The notes: generated by a model from the sequence alone, not told the origin. A stretch of DNA of 8,872 nt from Bacteroidota bacterium (GCA_003648395.1 QMPB01000150.1:1-8872); one strand, 5' to 3'; counted from the first letter of the stretch, positions 1-7,413 are shown. Made by a program: numbers and translations.

Positions 1-1
1 A

Positions 2-3000
2 ACTATTTTTATAAGTATTTCATTAAATGCGCAAGAAAGTGATAGCCTAAATCTTAAGGCATTTATATCTGCACAAGCAAAAGTGGAACTCAGCTTAATT
101 GATACTCTGAGGATAAATGAATATATTGAATGGAGTACTAATAATTATTTAAAAGAGCCTGATTCTGTATTCATGCTAATGAATATCACAGAAAAAAAAG
201 CTACAGATCTTTTACAATACATAAACCAATTCCCAAAATCAGAATCTCCAAATCTTAAAATTATTAATCAATTAGAGTCTTACCTGGCTTCTTCTTATAA
301 AATAAGAGGCTTCATTTTTATCATAAAAAGGGATTTTTCAGAAGGTGAAGCATATTTAGATAAAGGAATTGAACTGTATGAAAAGATTAATGAAACAGGA
401 GGACTGGCTGAATGTATCTTTACTAAGGCAATGGCATTACATATGCAGGGGAAAACCTCCGGTGCATTATTGTATTATAACAAAAGTTTAATCTTTTTTC
501 AAGAGTCAGGAGAAGAGGAACTCATTGCAACAACACATTATTTAATTGGATCATTATATTCCGGGCAGGATAGTATTGCAGAAGCATTACATCACTTTAA
601 GGAGAGTTTATTCACTTATGAAAAGATGGATAACTCAAAAGAAGAATTTAAGGTACTGAAGAATATTGAAGATATATATGAGTATGAGAATGACTTTAAA
701 AATACTTTACTCTACTACAAGAAAGGTCTAGCTTTAAGCAAGGAAACTAATAATCTTGAAGAAGAATCTTCTTATTCATACAAAATTGGTCTACTATATT
801 ATGAATATGCCAAACCAAATGAAGCCATTGAGTATTTTACATTGTGTGCTAAGGTTCGGAATAAAATTGGTGACGAAAAAGGTATTGCTAATTCAAAACT
901 ATATTTGGGAAGAGTATATACTAAGATTGGAGATTATTCTCTTGCAGAGAAGAACATTAATGATGCATTACAAATTAATGTGGCATTAGGAGATTCTATT
1001 GGATGTGCAGCATGTTATGGTAGACTCGGGATACTATTAGTATCACAAGGAGAATATAATTATGCACTGGATAATTTTAATGAAGGACTAAAGATACAGG
1101 AGGTACTAAGGGATACTGTTGAAATAGCTGTCATTTTGAATAATATTGGACTTGTTTATAATTATCAGGGGGATTATGAGAAATCATTGGAATATTACAA
1201 CTTGAGCTTTTTTATGTACACCTCAGTTGGAGATAAAAATGGAGAAGCTACAGTTTTAAACAATATGAGCACTTTATATACTGATCAGGGTAATATTAAC
1301 ATGGCTATAGACAACCTAAACAAAAGCTTGTCTATTCGAAAGAAACTTAATGATAGTCTCGGTATTGCTGATGCATTAAATAACCTTGGGCATATTTATC
1401 AACAAAAAGGAGAAAACGAAAAAGCTTTAGAGAATTTTAATATAAGTTTAAAAATTTATAAGAAGGATTATGACAGGAATAGAATAGCAACAGTATTGAA
1501 TAATATTGGGTCGGTTTTTTCTGATAAAGGTGAGTATAATAAAGCATTAGAATATTATTTTGAAAGCCTTGAAATTCAGTATGATATTAGAGATAAATAT
1601 GGTATTGGAACTTCTTTAAATAATATTGGAAATGTAGAATGGAAACAAGGTGAATATAACAAAGCATTAAATCATTTTATTGAAAGTTTAGAAATAAGAA
1701 AAGAGATAGGAGATAAATCTGGTGTAGCAAGCTCATTGAATAATATCGGTGCAATATATAGTGATATTGGAGATAACACACTTGCTTTAGACTATTACAG
1801 TAGAAGCCTCATTATCAGACAAGAAATTGGCGGCAAACCAGGTATTGCAAACTCACTAGGAAATATTGGCTCAATAAATAAAGAGCAAGGTAACTATTCC
1901 ATTGCCAAAGAGTATTTTATTAAAAGTATGGAAATTAACGAAGACCTTGGAAACAAGGCGGGGATTGCAATGAACCTGCATAGAATAGGAGGTGTTTATT
2001 TCGATCAAGGCAATATATTAGTAGCTGAGGAATATTATACCAGAAGTTTGGCTTTACGAGAAGAGATTGGAGCGAAAGCCTCAATTGCAAATTCGTTAAA
2101 CAGTATAGGTAGAATGTATTCAGATCAAGGTGATTATAAACAAGCTGTTGAGTATTATAATAGATCATTGACAATAAGGAAAGAAATTGGTGATAAATCA
2201 GGTGTGGTAAATAGCTTTAATAATTTGGGAACTGTTTTTATTGATCAAAGTAATTACTCTACGGCTATGGAATATTTATTTGAAGGTCTTGATATTGTAA
2301 ATAAACTTGGAGAAAAAGAAGCTAAAGCTTCTATACTTGGTAACATAGGTCATTGCTATAGTGAACAGGGTAACATTCAAAAAGCGTTAAAATATCACGA
2401 AAAGAGTCTTCTCCTAAATACTGAAATTGGTAATAAAACCGGGATTGCCACAAACTATGCAAATATTGGGGCAATATATAACGAGCAAGGCTTAATTGAT
2501 AAATCATTGGACTATAGTTATAAGGCGCTTAACATTCAAAAAGAAGTAGGTAAAAAATCAGGTGTTGCTACATCACTTAACAATATCGGACTTATATATC
2601 AGAATAATGGAGATGTGGAAAAAGCTATCAATTATTATGAAGAAAGCATGAAAACCCATCAAGAACTTGGTGAAAAGTCAGGAATTGCAACTTCTTATGG
2701 GAATATGGCCTCGTTGTATTCAGATCAAGGAGAAGATAATAAAGCAATTAGGTTTTTCAAAAAAGGCTTAGATATTAATGACAGTATAGGAGATATAGCT
2801 AGCAGTGCAATCGCATTGAATAATATCGGAACAGTGTATTTTCATATGGATAATGATAGTTTAGCATTAAAGTATTTTAAAAAGAGCTTGAATCTTCACG
2901 ATAGCATAGGCAATAAACCCGGAGTTGCTACAACACTTGGAAATATTGGATTAATATATAGCAATAAAGATGATTATTCATTGGCAGAGCGATATTATAA

Positions 3001-4975
3001 AGATGCATTAAAGATTAACAAGGATATAGATAATAAAAGTGGAGTTAGTACAAATCTCTTTAATCTGGGAATGCTAATGTGGGAACAGAAGAAATTCAAG
3101 AAATTTAAAAACTATGCTCATAAAGTGTATGAAAATAGTTTGGAGTTGGGTTATCCGTATCTATATCAGCATTCACTTTTTCTGATGAGAATATTGTATC
3201 TGGAGCAGAGCAAATATGAGCTTGCAGATAGTATGGTTATTGAGTTTATTGGTATTGACAATAGTTCCATTCAGAATAATTTTGCTACACTTTCTGAAAA
3301 TGGTAAAAAGCAATTTATCAAAACCGTTTCTTCGAATTTTTCAGACTTTAATTCCTATGCTTTATACAGAAATAATCAAAATCCATTTTTAACTTCTTAT
3401 GTATATGATAATACATTAGCAAATAAAGGCATTCTGCTAAAATCAACAAAGGCAATGCAAACGGCTGTACTTAGTTCAAATGATACTATATTGGTAAATA
3501 ACTATTGGGACTGGATTTCAATAAAAAGGCAAATTGCCTATAATTACAGTAAAGGCAAGGATGTGGATTCTTTGGAAGCCATATCTAACGATATTGAGAA
3601 AGAATTAGTTAGAAGATCTAGCACTTTTTCCACCTATACAAATTCAACACAAAGTGGCTGGGAGGATGTACAAAGTAACTTAAAAGAGAATGAAGCTGCG
3701 ATAGAATTTGTTCATTTTGGATTTGTTGACTATGCAAAAATGAAATATAGAGAGTTCTCAGATACAACCTATTACTGTGCCCTGCTATTAAAACCCAATA
3801 GCAGTTGCCCTGAGATGATCCCGCTTTTTACCGAAAGTGAGTATAATAATTGTATAAACTACTCAAATAACTTAAGCAGTTCTAATTTAGTTGCTCAACT
3901 TTATGGAGAAAAGAGAGGAGCAAGTGTACTAACATCTGGCAGTGCACATACAAATTATGCTGATTCGCTGTATTCTCTTATATGGAGCAAGATAGATCCA
4001 TATTTAGAAGGTGTGGAAACCATTTATTATTCACCATCTGGTTTATTGCACAATATTTCATTTTCTGCCATCCCATACAACGACAACCTGTTATTGTCAG
4101 ATAAATACGAATTGGTTTACATGGCATCAACAGGAAACCTTGTTACAAGAAAACCTGATAAGGATATCAGCAAGTTCAATATTGCTTTATATGGCGGTCT
4201 TAACTATGATACTGATACAATTGCCATGCTAGCAAATGCAAACAATTACAATATTGATAACCTACTGGCAAACAGAAGTCTTACAGTAAATGATTCAATA
4301 AGAGGTGGTACATGGAACTACTTACAAGGAACACTGGATGAATCTGAAAACATAAAATCCTTGTTTGATAATAATAACATCAATACAAACCTATATACTG
4401 CAAGCTATGGAGTTGAAGAATCATTCAAATCGCTGGCAGGCAGGAATTCTCCTGAAATCATCCACCTTGCCACCCATGGTTTTTTCTTCCCCGATCCTAA
4501 AAATAAAAAACCTGATGATAGAACGATAAATTTGCAAGACAAAAAGGTTTTTAAAGAATCAGATAATCCCTTAATACGCTCAGGATTAATTATGTCAAGA
4601 GCAAACCTAGCATGGAACGGCGAAACTATACCAGAAGGAATAGATGATGGTATATTAACTGCCTACGAAGTATCAGGCTTAGATTTATACAACACCGAAC
4701 TTGTAGTGCTAAGTGCCTGTGAAACCGGACTGGGCGACATCAAAGGTAGCGAAGGTGTTTATGGACTCCAACGTTCTTTTAAAATGGCAGGTGTTGATTA
4801 TCTTGTAATGAGTCTTTGGCAAGTACCTGATAGAGAAACCTCTGAATTTATGCAGTTGTTCTATCAAAACCTGTTGGCAAAACAAAGTATTGGAATTGCT
4901 TTCCGCAATGCCCAAAAAGTTATGAAAAATAAATATGACCCTTATTATTGGGCTGCGTTTGTTTTAATTGAATAA
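2..4975 (+). CDS. Exported TPR-CHAT protein (caspase-like peptidase with long TPR array), 5'-truncated by window edge
   Basis: The frame is open from base 2, so the true start lies left of the window. A GTG at 83 is only the first internal start codon. The residues before it read TIFISISLNAQESDS, the hydrophobic end and NA|Q cleavage site of a signal peptide, so the protein is predicted to be periplasmic or surface-bound. Numbering from the GTG codon, residues 74-1033 are about 24 TPR units of 40 residues. Residues 1034-1190 are a helical linker, and about 1190-1630 are a CHAT domain (caspase HetF associated with TPRs). The CHAT motifs are HLATHG with the probable catalytic His1465 and SACETG with Cys1546, followed by the usual GVYGLQRSF, SLWQVPD and C-terminal YYWAAFVLIE. 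CHAT domains are caspase/separase-clan cysteine peptidases; the TPRs probably bind partners or substrates. The substrate is unknown. The family call is secure; peptidase activity is inferred from the intact dyad. Confidence 0.93.
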   Translation, partial: TIFISISLNAQESDSLNLKAFISAQAKVELSLIDTLRINEYIEWSTNNYLKEPDSVFMLMNITEKKATDLLQYINQFPKSESPNLKIINQLESYLASSYKIRGFIFIIKRDFSEGEAYLDKGIELYEKINETGGLAECIFTKAMALHMQGKTSGALLYYNKSLIFFQESGEEELIATTHYLIGSLYSGQDSIAEALHHFKESLFTYEKMDNSKEEFKVLKNIEDIYEYENDFKNTLLYYKKGLALSKETNNLEEESSYSYKIGLLYYEYAKPNEAIEYFTLCAKVRNKIGDEKGIANSKLYLGRVYTKIGDYSLAEKNINDALQINVALGDSIGCAACYGRLGILLVSQGEYNYALDNFNEGLKIQEVLRDTVEIAVILNNIGLVYNYQGDYEKSLEYYNLSFFMYTSVGDKNGEATVLNNMSTLYTDQGNINMAIDNLNKSLSIRKKLNDSLGIADALNNLGHIYQQKGENEKALENFNISLKIYKKDYDRNRIATVLNNIGSVFSDKGEYNKALEYYFESLEIQYDIRDKYGIGTSLNNIGNVEWKQGEYNKALNHFIESLEIRKEIGDKSGVASSLNNIGAIYSDIGDNTLALDYYSRSLIIRQEIGGKPGIANSLGNIGSINKEQGNYSIAKEYFIKSMEINEDLGNKAGIAMNLHRIGGVYFDQGNILVAEEYYTRSLALREEIGAKASIANSLNSIGRMYSDQGDYKQAVEYYNRSLTIRKEIGDKSGVVNSFNNLGTVFIDQSNYSTAMEYLFEGLDIVNKLGEKEAKASILGNIGHCYSEQGNIQKALKYHEKSLLLNTEIGNKTGIATNYANIGAIYNEQGLIDKSLDYSYKALNIQKEVGKKSGVATSLNNIGLIYQNNGDVEKAINYYEESMKTHQELGEKSGIATSYGNMASLYSDQGEDNKAIRFFKKGLDINDSIGDIASSAIALNNIGTVYFHMDNDSLALKYFKKSLNLHDSIGNKPGVATTLGNIGLIYSNKDDYSLAERYYKDALKINKDIDNKSGVSTNLFNLGMLMWEQKKFKKFKNYAHKVYENSLELGYPYLYQHSLFLMRILYLEQSKYELADSMVIEFIGIDNSSIQNNFATLSENGKKQFIKTVSSNFSDFNSYALYRNNQNPFLTSYVYDNTLANKGILLKSTKAMQTAVLSSNDTILVNNYWDWISIKRQIAYNYSKGKDVDSLEAISNDIEKELVRRSSTFSTYTNSTQSGWEDVQSNLKENEAAIEFVHFGFVDYAKMKYREFSDTTYYCALLLKPNSSCPEMIPLFTESEYNNCINYSNNLSSSNLVAQLYGEKRGASVLTSGSAHTNYADSLYSLIWSKIDPYLEGVETIYYSPSGLLHNISFSAIPYNDNLLLSDKYELVYMASTGNLVTRKPDKDISKFNIALYGGLNYDTDTIAMLANANNYNIDNLLANRSLTVNDSIRGGTWNYLQGTLDESENIKSLFDNNNINTNLYTASYGVEESFKSLAGRNSPEIIHLATHGFFFPDPKNKKPDDRTINLQDKKVFKESDNPLIRSGLIMSRANLAWNGETIPEGIDDGILTAYEVSGLDLYNTELVVLSACETGLGDIKGSEGVYGLQRSFKMAGVDYLVMSLWQVPDRETSEFMQLFYQNLLAKQSIGIAFRNAQKVMKNKYDPYYWAAFVLIE
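302..3181 (+). repeat. Tandem TPR-coding array, 24 units of 120 bases
   Basis: Within the TPR-CHAT gene, the codons for the N-I-G (or similar) motif recur every 120 bases without a single length change: 782, 902, 1022, 1142, 1262 and so on to 3062. The two least typical units extend back to 302. Each unit has 40 residues: N1 I2 G3, Y6, G10, Y12, A15 L16, Y18 Y19, S22 L23, then a second helix ending near I-G-D-K and a linker G-I-A-x-S-L-N. This is the long TPR form seen in kinesin light chain and Rap/NPR-type proteins. Units 1-4 and 24 are divergent caps. Units 5-23 match the pattern well, yet the DNA copies differ a good deal, so this is an old, length-constrained array and not a recent expansion. 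Confidence 0.9.
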
Positions 4976-5051
4976 TAGTATATTTTACCAAAAATGAACA
5001 TTTGTATTGAAAAATAGTTTTAGTTAAACTAACCTCAAACCCGAAAAAGAA

Positions 5052-5059
5052 TACTTTTG
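5052..5059 (+). promoter_or_regulatory. Candidate Bacteroidota -7 promoter box (TACTTTTG)
   Basis: TACTTTTG fits the TAnnTTTG -7 consensus of Bacteroidota primary sigma-factor promoters and lies 77 bases after the TPR-CHAT stop codon. I do not see a clean TTG-type -33 element at the expected distance, which lowers confidence. Transcription would begin around 5064-5068. That is just before an ATG at 5071 and well upstream of the CHASE2 gene, so it could drive the micro-ORF or short RNA, the CHASE2 and FecR-like pair, or both. Confidence 0.35.
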
Positions 5060-5070
5060 CATTATAGATT

Positions 5071-5181
5071 ATGGCACACAAAAGAAAATGTAGGATCACA
5101 ACAACATGCGAGTGGACCAACCATTTGGTTTTTTTAAAGAGGTATTCTGAAAAGTTGAAAGACAGGATGAAAAGAAAGTGA
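5071..5181 (+). CDS. Possible 36-residue basic micro-protein
   Basis: An ATG at 5071 opens 36 codons ending in TGA at 5179-5181. The peptide starts MAHKRKCRITTTCEW and ends LKDRMKRK. It has 12 Lys/Arg against 3 Asp/Glu, two Cys spaced C-x5-C, and no signal peptide or membrane segment. A TAnnTTTG box ends 11 bases before the ATG, which would give an almost leaderless message. There is no visible ribosome-binding site. I do not recognise a family. Against it: it is short, in an AT-rich gap, and a hairpin with a T run lies inside it (5115-5135), which would end many transcripts before the stop. The same stretch may instead be a short non-coding RNA, or have no function. Confidence 0.22.
   Translation: MAHKRKCRITTTCEWTNHLVFLKRYSEKLKDRMKRK
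5115..5135 (+). terminator. Weak intrinsic-terminator-like hairpin with T run
   Basis: The arms GACCAA (5115-5120) and TTGGTT (5125-5130) pair around a four-base CCAT loop, with one G-U pair at the base, and run directly into T's up to 5135. It could end transcripts from TPR-CHAT, 140 bases after its stop, or a roughly 70-base RNA started from the box at 5052-5059. The stem is short with few G-C pairs, so termination may be partial. If so, some transcription would continue into the CHASE2 gene. Confidence 0.35.
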
Positions 5182-5252
5182 TTAATATAATATAATATGA
5201 AATAAACATTGCAAAGTAATTTATTACACAAAGGAGCATTATTATCTAGATT

Positions 5253-5277
5253 CCTCAGCATCTTGGCGACTTTGCGA
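5253..5277. repeat. Degenerate 8-mer intergenic repeat (CTTTGCGA type)
   Basis: Three imperfect copies lie side by side: CCTCAGCA (5253-5260), a spacer T, CTTGGCGA (5262-5269) and CTTTGCGA (5270-5277), followed by GAAAAC. They end 14 bases before the CHASE2 start codon. From memory, tracts of CTTAGCGTCTTTGCGA type recur between genes in many Bacteroidota. Their function is unknown to me. The gap from 4976 to 5291 otherwise holds only the promoter box, micro-ORF and hairpin listed separately. Confidence 0.45.
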
Positions 5278-5291
5278 GAAAACTAAAAAAT

Positions 5292-6473
5292 ATGAACAAA
5301 AAAATAATATTAGAATCCTTTCTGGCAACAATACTTGTTTTCCTTGTACTTTGGATACTTTTTCTATCCATAAATATATCATTCAAACCATTTAATTATG
5401 TTGTAAAGTCAATAAAACAAATTAATCTGAACGATTTGTATTTTTCAAAGATTGAAAATAATTCAATCGACACAAACATCATTATTATAAATACTGAAAA
5501 TCTTAAAAGAAAAGGAATTTCAGATGTTTTAAACAAAGTAAATGACGGAAATCCTGCTGTTATTGGATTAGATATATTTTTTTATGTGGAAAATAATACT
5601 CCAAATGACTCACTTCTCTTAAGTACACTTCACAACTTAAAGGACAAACTGGTGATGAGTAACATTTACTCTGATGATGGAGTAATAAATTATGATTATT
5701 GGTATTTTGATGAAATAAAAAACGGACATAGTGGAATACTAACAAATAAAAATGGCACTGATGTTGTTCGCGAATTTGAACCTAAAATATATAATAATTA
5801 TGGTAGCGTTAATTCTTTTTCTACTGAAATAGTAGCACGCTTCGATGCGGATGCAGCTAATAATCTTAAACAAAGAAATAATAAAAAAGAAACTATCAAT
5901 TACATAGGTGGCACAAATGCATTTCGTGTAATCAACTATAAAAATTTACTCAGATATTCGAATACAGAGCTTGGTTTTTTAAAGAATAAGATTGTAATGG
6001 TTGGCTTTTGTGGCGGGAATACAATTAACACTGCCGATTTACGTGACATATACTATACACCTGTTGGTTTTGAAATAGCATCAAACCGACCACCAGACAT
6101 GTATGGTATTATTATACATGCTAATATTGTATCAATGATAATAAAAGAGAGCTATATTAACCACAGTCCCAATTGGATAGTGTATCTTATTACAATAATC
6201 CTAACATTCTTGTATGTTACCCTATTTACATATTTTTATGTTGTTAAGCACTTGTATTTTCACATAGCTGCCAAATTAATTCAATTGGTAACATTTATAC
6301 TAATTCTATGGATTGTATTCCTCATATTCTCAAACTATCAGCTTACAATTCCAACTAAATACCTTCTTGTTTCGGTAATACTATCTGTTGATGTATTATA
6401 TTTATATGAAGCATTAGCGGTAATGCTATACAAAAAGTATAAAATTAAAAGCATATTTGTCCACGATCATTAA
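5292..6473 (+). CDS. CHASE2-domain membrane protein without an output domain
   Basis: This 393-residue inner-membrane protein has one N-terminal helix (about 8-29), an extracytoplasmic CHASE2 sensor domain (about 35-285) and three closely spaced C-terminal helices (about 295-317, 325-347, 355-379), the standard CHASE2 layout. CHASE2 signatures seen are AVIGLDIFF (89-97), INYIGG (202-207), LKNKIVMVGF (230-239) followed by a YYTP motif, and YGIIIHANIVSMI (271-283). CHASE2 domains normally sense an unknown signal and drive a cytoplasmic kinase, cyclase or diguanylate cyclase. Here only about 14 residues (YKKYKIKSIFVHDH) follow the last helix, and the stop is followed at once by the next gene. 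The upstream frame is closed at 5247-5249 with no other ATG, so the start is firm. Output must therefore be through another protein, plausibly its neighbours. Confidence 0.88.
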   Translation: MNKKIILESFLATILVFLVLWILFLSINISFKPFNYVVKSIKQINLNDLYFSKIENNSIDTNIIIINTENLKRKGISDVLNKVNDGNPAVIGLDIFFYVENNTPNDSLLLSTLHNLKDKLVMSNIYSDDGVINYDYWYFDEIKNGHSGILTNKNGTDVVREFEPKIYNNYGSVNSFSTEIVARFDADAANNLKQRNNKKETINYIGGTNAFRVINYKNLLRYSNTELGFLKNKIVMVGFCGGNTINTADLRDIYYTPVGFEIASNRPPDMYGIIIHANIVSMIIKESYINHSPNWIVYLITIILTFLYVTLFTYFYVVKHLYFHIAAKLIQLVTFILILWIVFLIFSNYQLTIPTKYLLVSVILSVDVLYLYEALAVMLYKKYKIKSIFVHDH

Positions 6474-6484
6474 CAATTATTATC

Positions 6485-7246
6485 ATGAAATTATACATAC
6501 TCTCAGTACTATTGTTTTGTAGTTTTGTAGTTAACGCTCAATCAAATCAGGAGCTATTATTCTTCAACTCAAATGGTTATGTTCAATTAGTTCGTGAAGA
6601 TACCATAATAAAAAACATACAGGGCGAAAAATTTCTTCAGAATGATTTACTTAGGATTATTAGTGGTGATGCAACCATTATTAACCTAAACAATAAAAGG
6701 GTTACAATCGAGAAATCAGGAAATTACAACTATAATGATGTTCTGGCTCTCATGCAACATACAGAATCATCCCTTTCAAACAAATATTTTGTCTACGTTT
6801 GGGATAAAATGAGTGACCACAAGAAAAACATTAACAAACCTGGTGGTGTTATTCGTGGAGATGGGTTTATAACTTTCCCTATGGATAGTGTTATAATTCT
6901 CTCAGATACAGTTAGATTTTGTATTAATAATGAATCAGGAGGTGATTACCAACTCATTATTAAGTCAGATAATCATAATATAATAAAACAAAATCCCATT
7001 GGAGAAAATATTACACTTAACATCCGTGATATTAATGAAGGTAAACCTGGTAAGTATTATTGGGAGATTAAGATTCCCTTTGGCAAACCACCTGCTAAAA
7101 AATACTTTATCATTCCCAACGAGAAAACTAAAAACGAAATGCTTGCAGAATACAAAAAAAACATTTCGGAATTTTCATCATTTAATATTGAAATGCGAGA
7201 ATTGCTCACAAAAGAATATATAACACAAAATAAAATCTATTTTTAG
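6485..7246 (+). CDS. Secreted FecR-like / beta-sandwich protein of unknown function
   Basis: The 253-residue product starts with a signal peptide (1-18, cut at VVNA|QSN). Residues 30-72 resemble a FecR core: a G-x-V strand, a G-x-x-L turn (QGEKFLQNDLLRI), then GDATIINLNNKRVTI, matching the FecR pattern of G..L..D.I...S.a.i.l....v.l. Residues 133-208 alternate hydrophobic residues in the manner of an Ig-like beta sandwich (SDTVRFCINN, YQLIIKSDN, YYWEIKIPFG). The last 45 residues look helical. The start lies 11 bases after the CHASE2 stop, so the two are almost surely co-transcribed. FecR-domain proteins often sit beside CHASE2 proteins in other phyla, which supports the assignment. No enzyme motif is seen. 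The gene and its export are secure; the FecR likeness is by eye only. Confidence 0.85.
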   Translation: MKLYILSVLLFCSFVVNAQSNQELLFFNSNGYVQLVREDTIIKNIQGEKFLQNDLLRIISGDATIINLNNKRVTIEKSGNYNYNDVLALMQHTESSLSNKYFVYVWDKMSDHKKNINKPGGVIRGDGFITFPMDSVIILSDTVRFCINNESGGDYQLIIKSDNHNIIKQNPIGENITLNIRDINEGKPGKYYWEIKIPFGKPPAKKYFIIPNEKTKNEMLAEYKKNISEFSSFNIEMRELLTKEYITQNKIYF

Positions 7247-7265
7247 AAATTGCAATAATTCTAGT

Positions 7266-7409
7266 TAACCTTTCTGGTGGTCATTATAACTATCGGAATA
7301 CTCCTAAAAGGTCGAAACAAAACCGCACTTAATCAATAACTATTTGGATTTTAACACAGTATCTCAGGATGAACCTGCCTGCCGCAGGCATGAAAAACCT
7401 GAAAGGTTA
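7266..7409. repeat. Imperfect inverted repeat in the convergent intergenic gap
   Basis: TAACCTTTCTGG at 7266-7277 and CCTGAAAGGTTA at 7398-7409 are inverted copies with one mismatch in 12. They bracket most of the 167-base gap between the converging FecR-like and thioredoxin genes. A smaller GC-rich hairpin lies near the right arm. The arrangement may fold into a long-range stem ending transcripts from both sides, or be a decayed dispersed element. Confidence 0.45.
7376..7390. terminator. GC-rich hairpin between convergent genes (probable bidirectional terminator or dispersed palindrome)
   Basis: TGCCTG (7376-7381) and CAGGCA (7385-7390) form a six-pair stem with a CCG loop, conspicuously GC-rich in an AT-rich gap. 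CCTGCCTGC-GGCAGGCAGG palindromes occur as dispersed intergenic elements in many Bacteroidota, as far as I recall. The stem lies 129 bases after the FecR-like stop and 23 bases beyond the thioredoxin stop. In the minus direction the thioredoxin message would meet it at once, but no long T run follows in either direction, so the terminator role is only inferred. Confidence 0.45.
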
Positions 7410-7413
7410 CAAT

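Noticed and set aside
1935..2174. Minus-strand open frame inside the TPR array, and similar short overlapping frames at 756-989, 4011-4232, 4709-4915, 5560-5745, 6999-7223, 7699-7890 and 8624-8848
   Set aside because: All lie within or antisense to clearly conserved genes and show no coherent domain, so they are shadows of the real frames.
302..3181. Regular 120-base repetition as a CRISPR or other DNA-level repeat array
   Set aside because: The period is too long for CRISPR, the copies diverge at the DNA level, and the repetition is fully explained by 40-residue TPR units.
2..4975. TPR-CHAT as the Csx29-type partner of a type III-E CRISPR effector
   Set aside because: No Cas7-fusion effector, Cas1 or array is present in the window, and the signal peptide places this protein outside the cytoplasm.
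4920..5261. Minus-strand open frame of 113 codons antisense to the end of TPR-CHAT and the following gap
   Set aside because: Its composition (Phe, Leu, Ile, Asn, Lys) is what AT-rich DNA gives by chance, it overlaps the conserved CHAT C-terminus, and it resembles no family I know.
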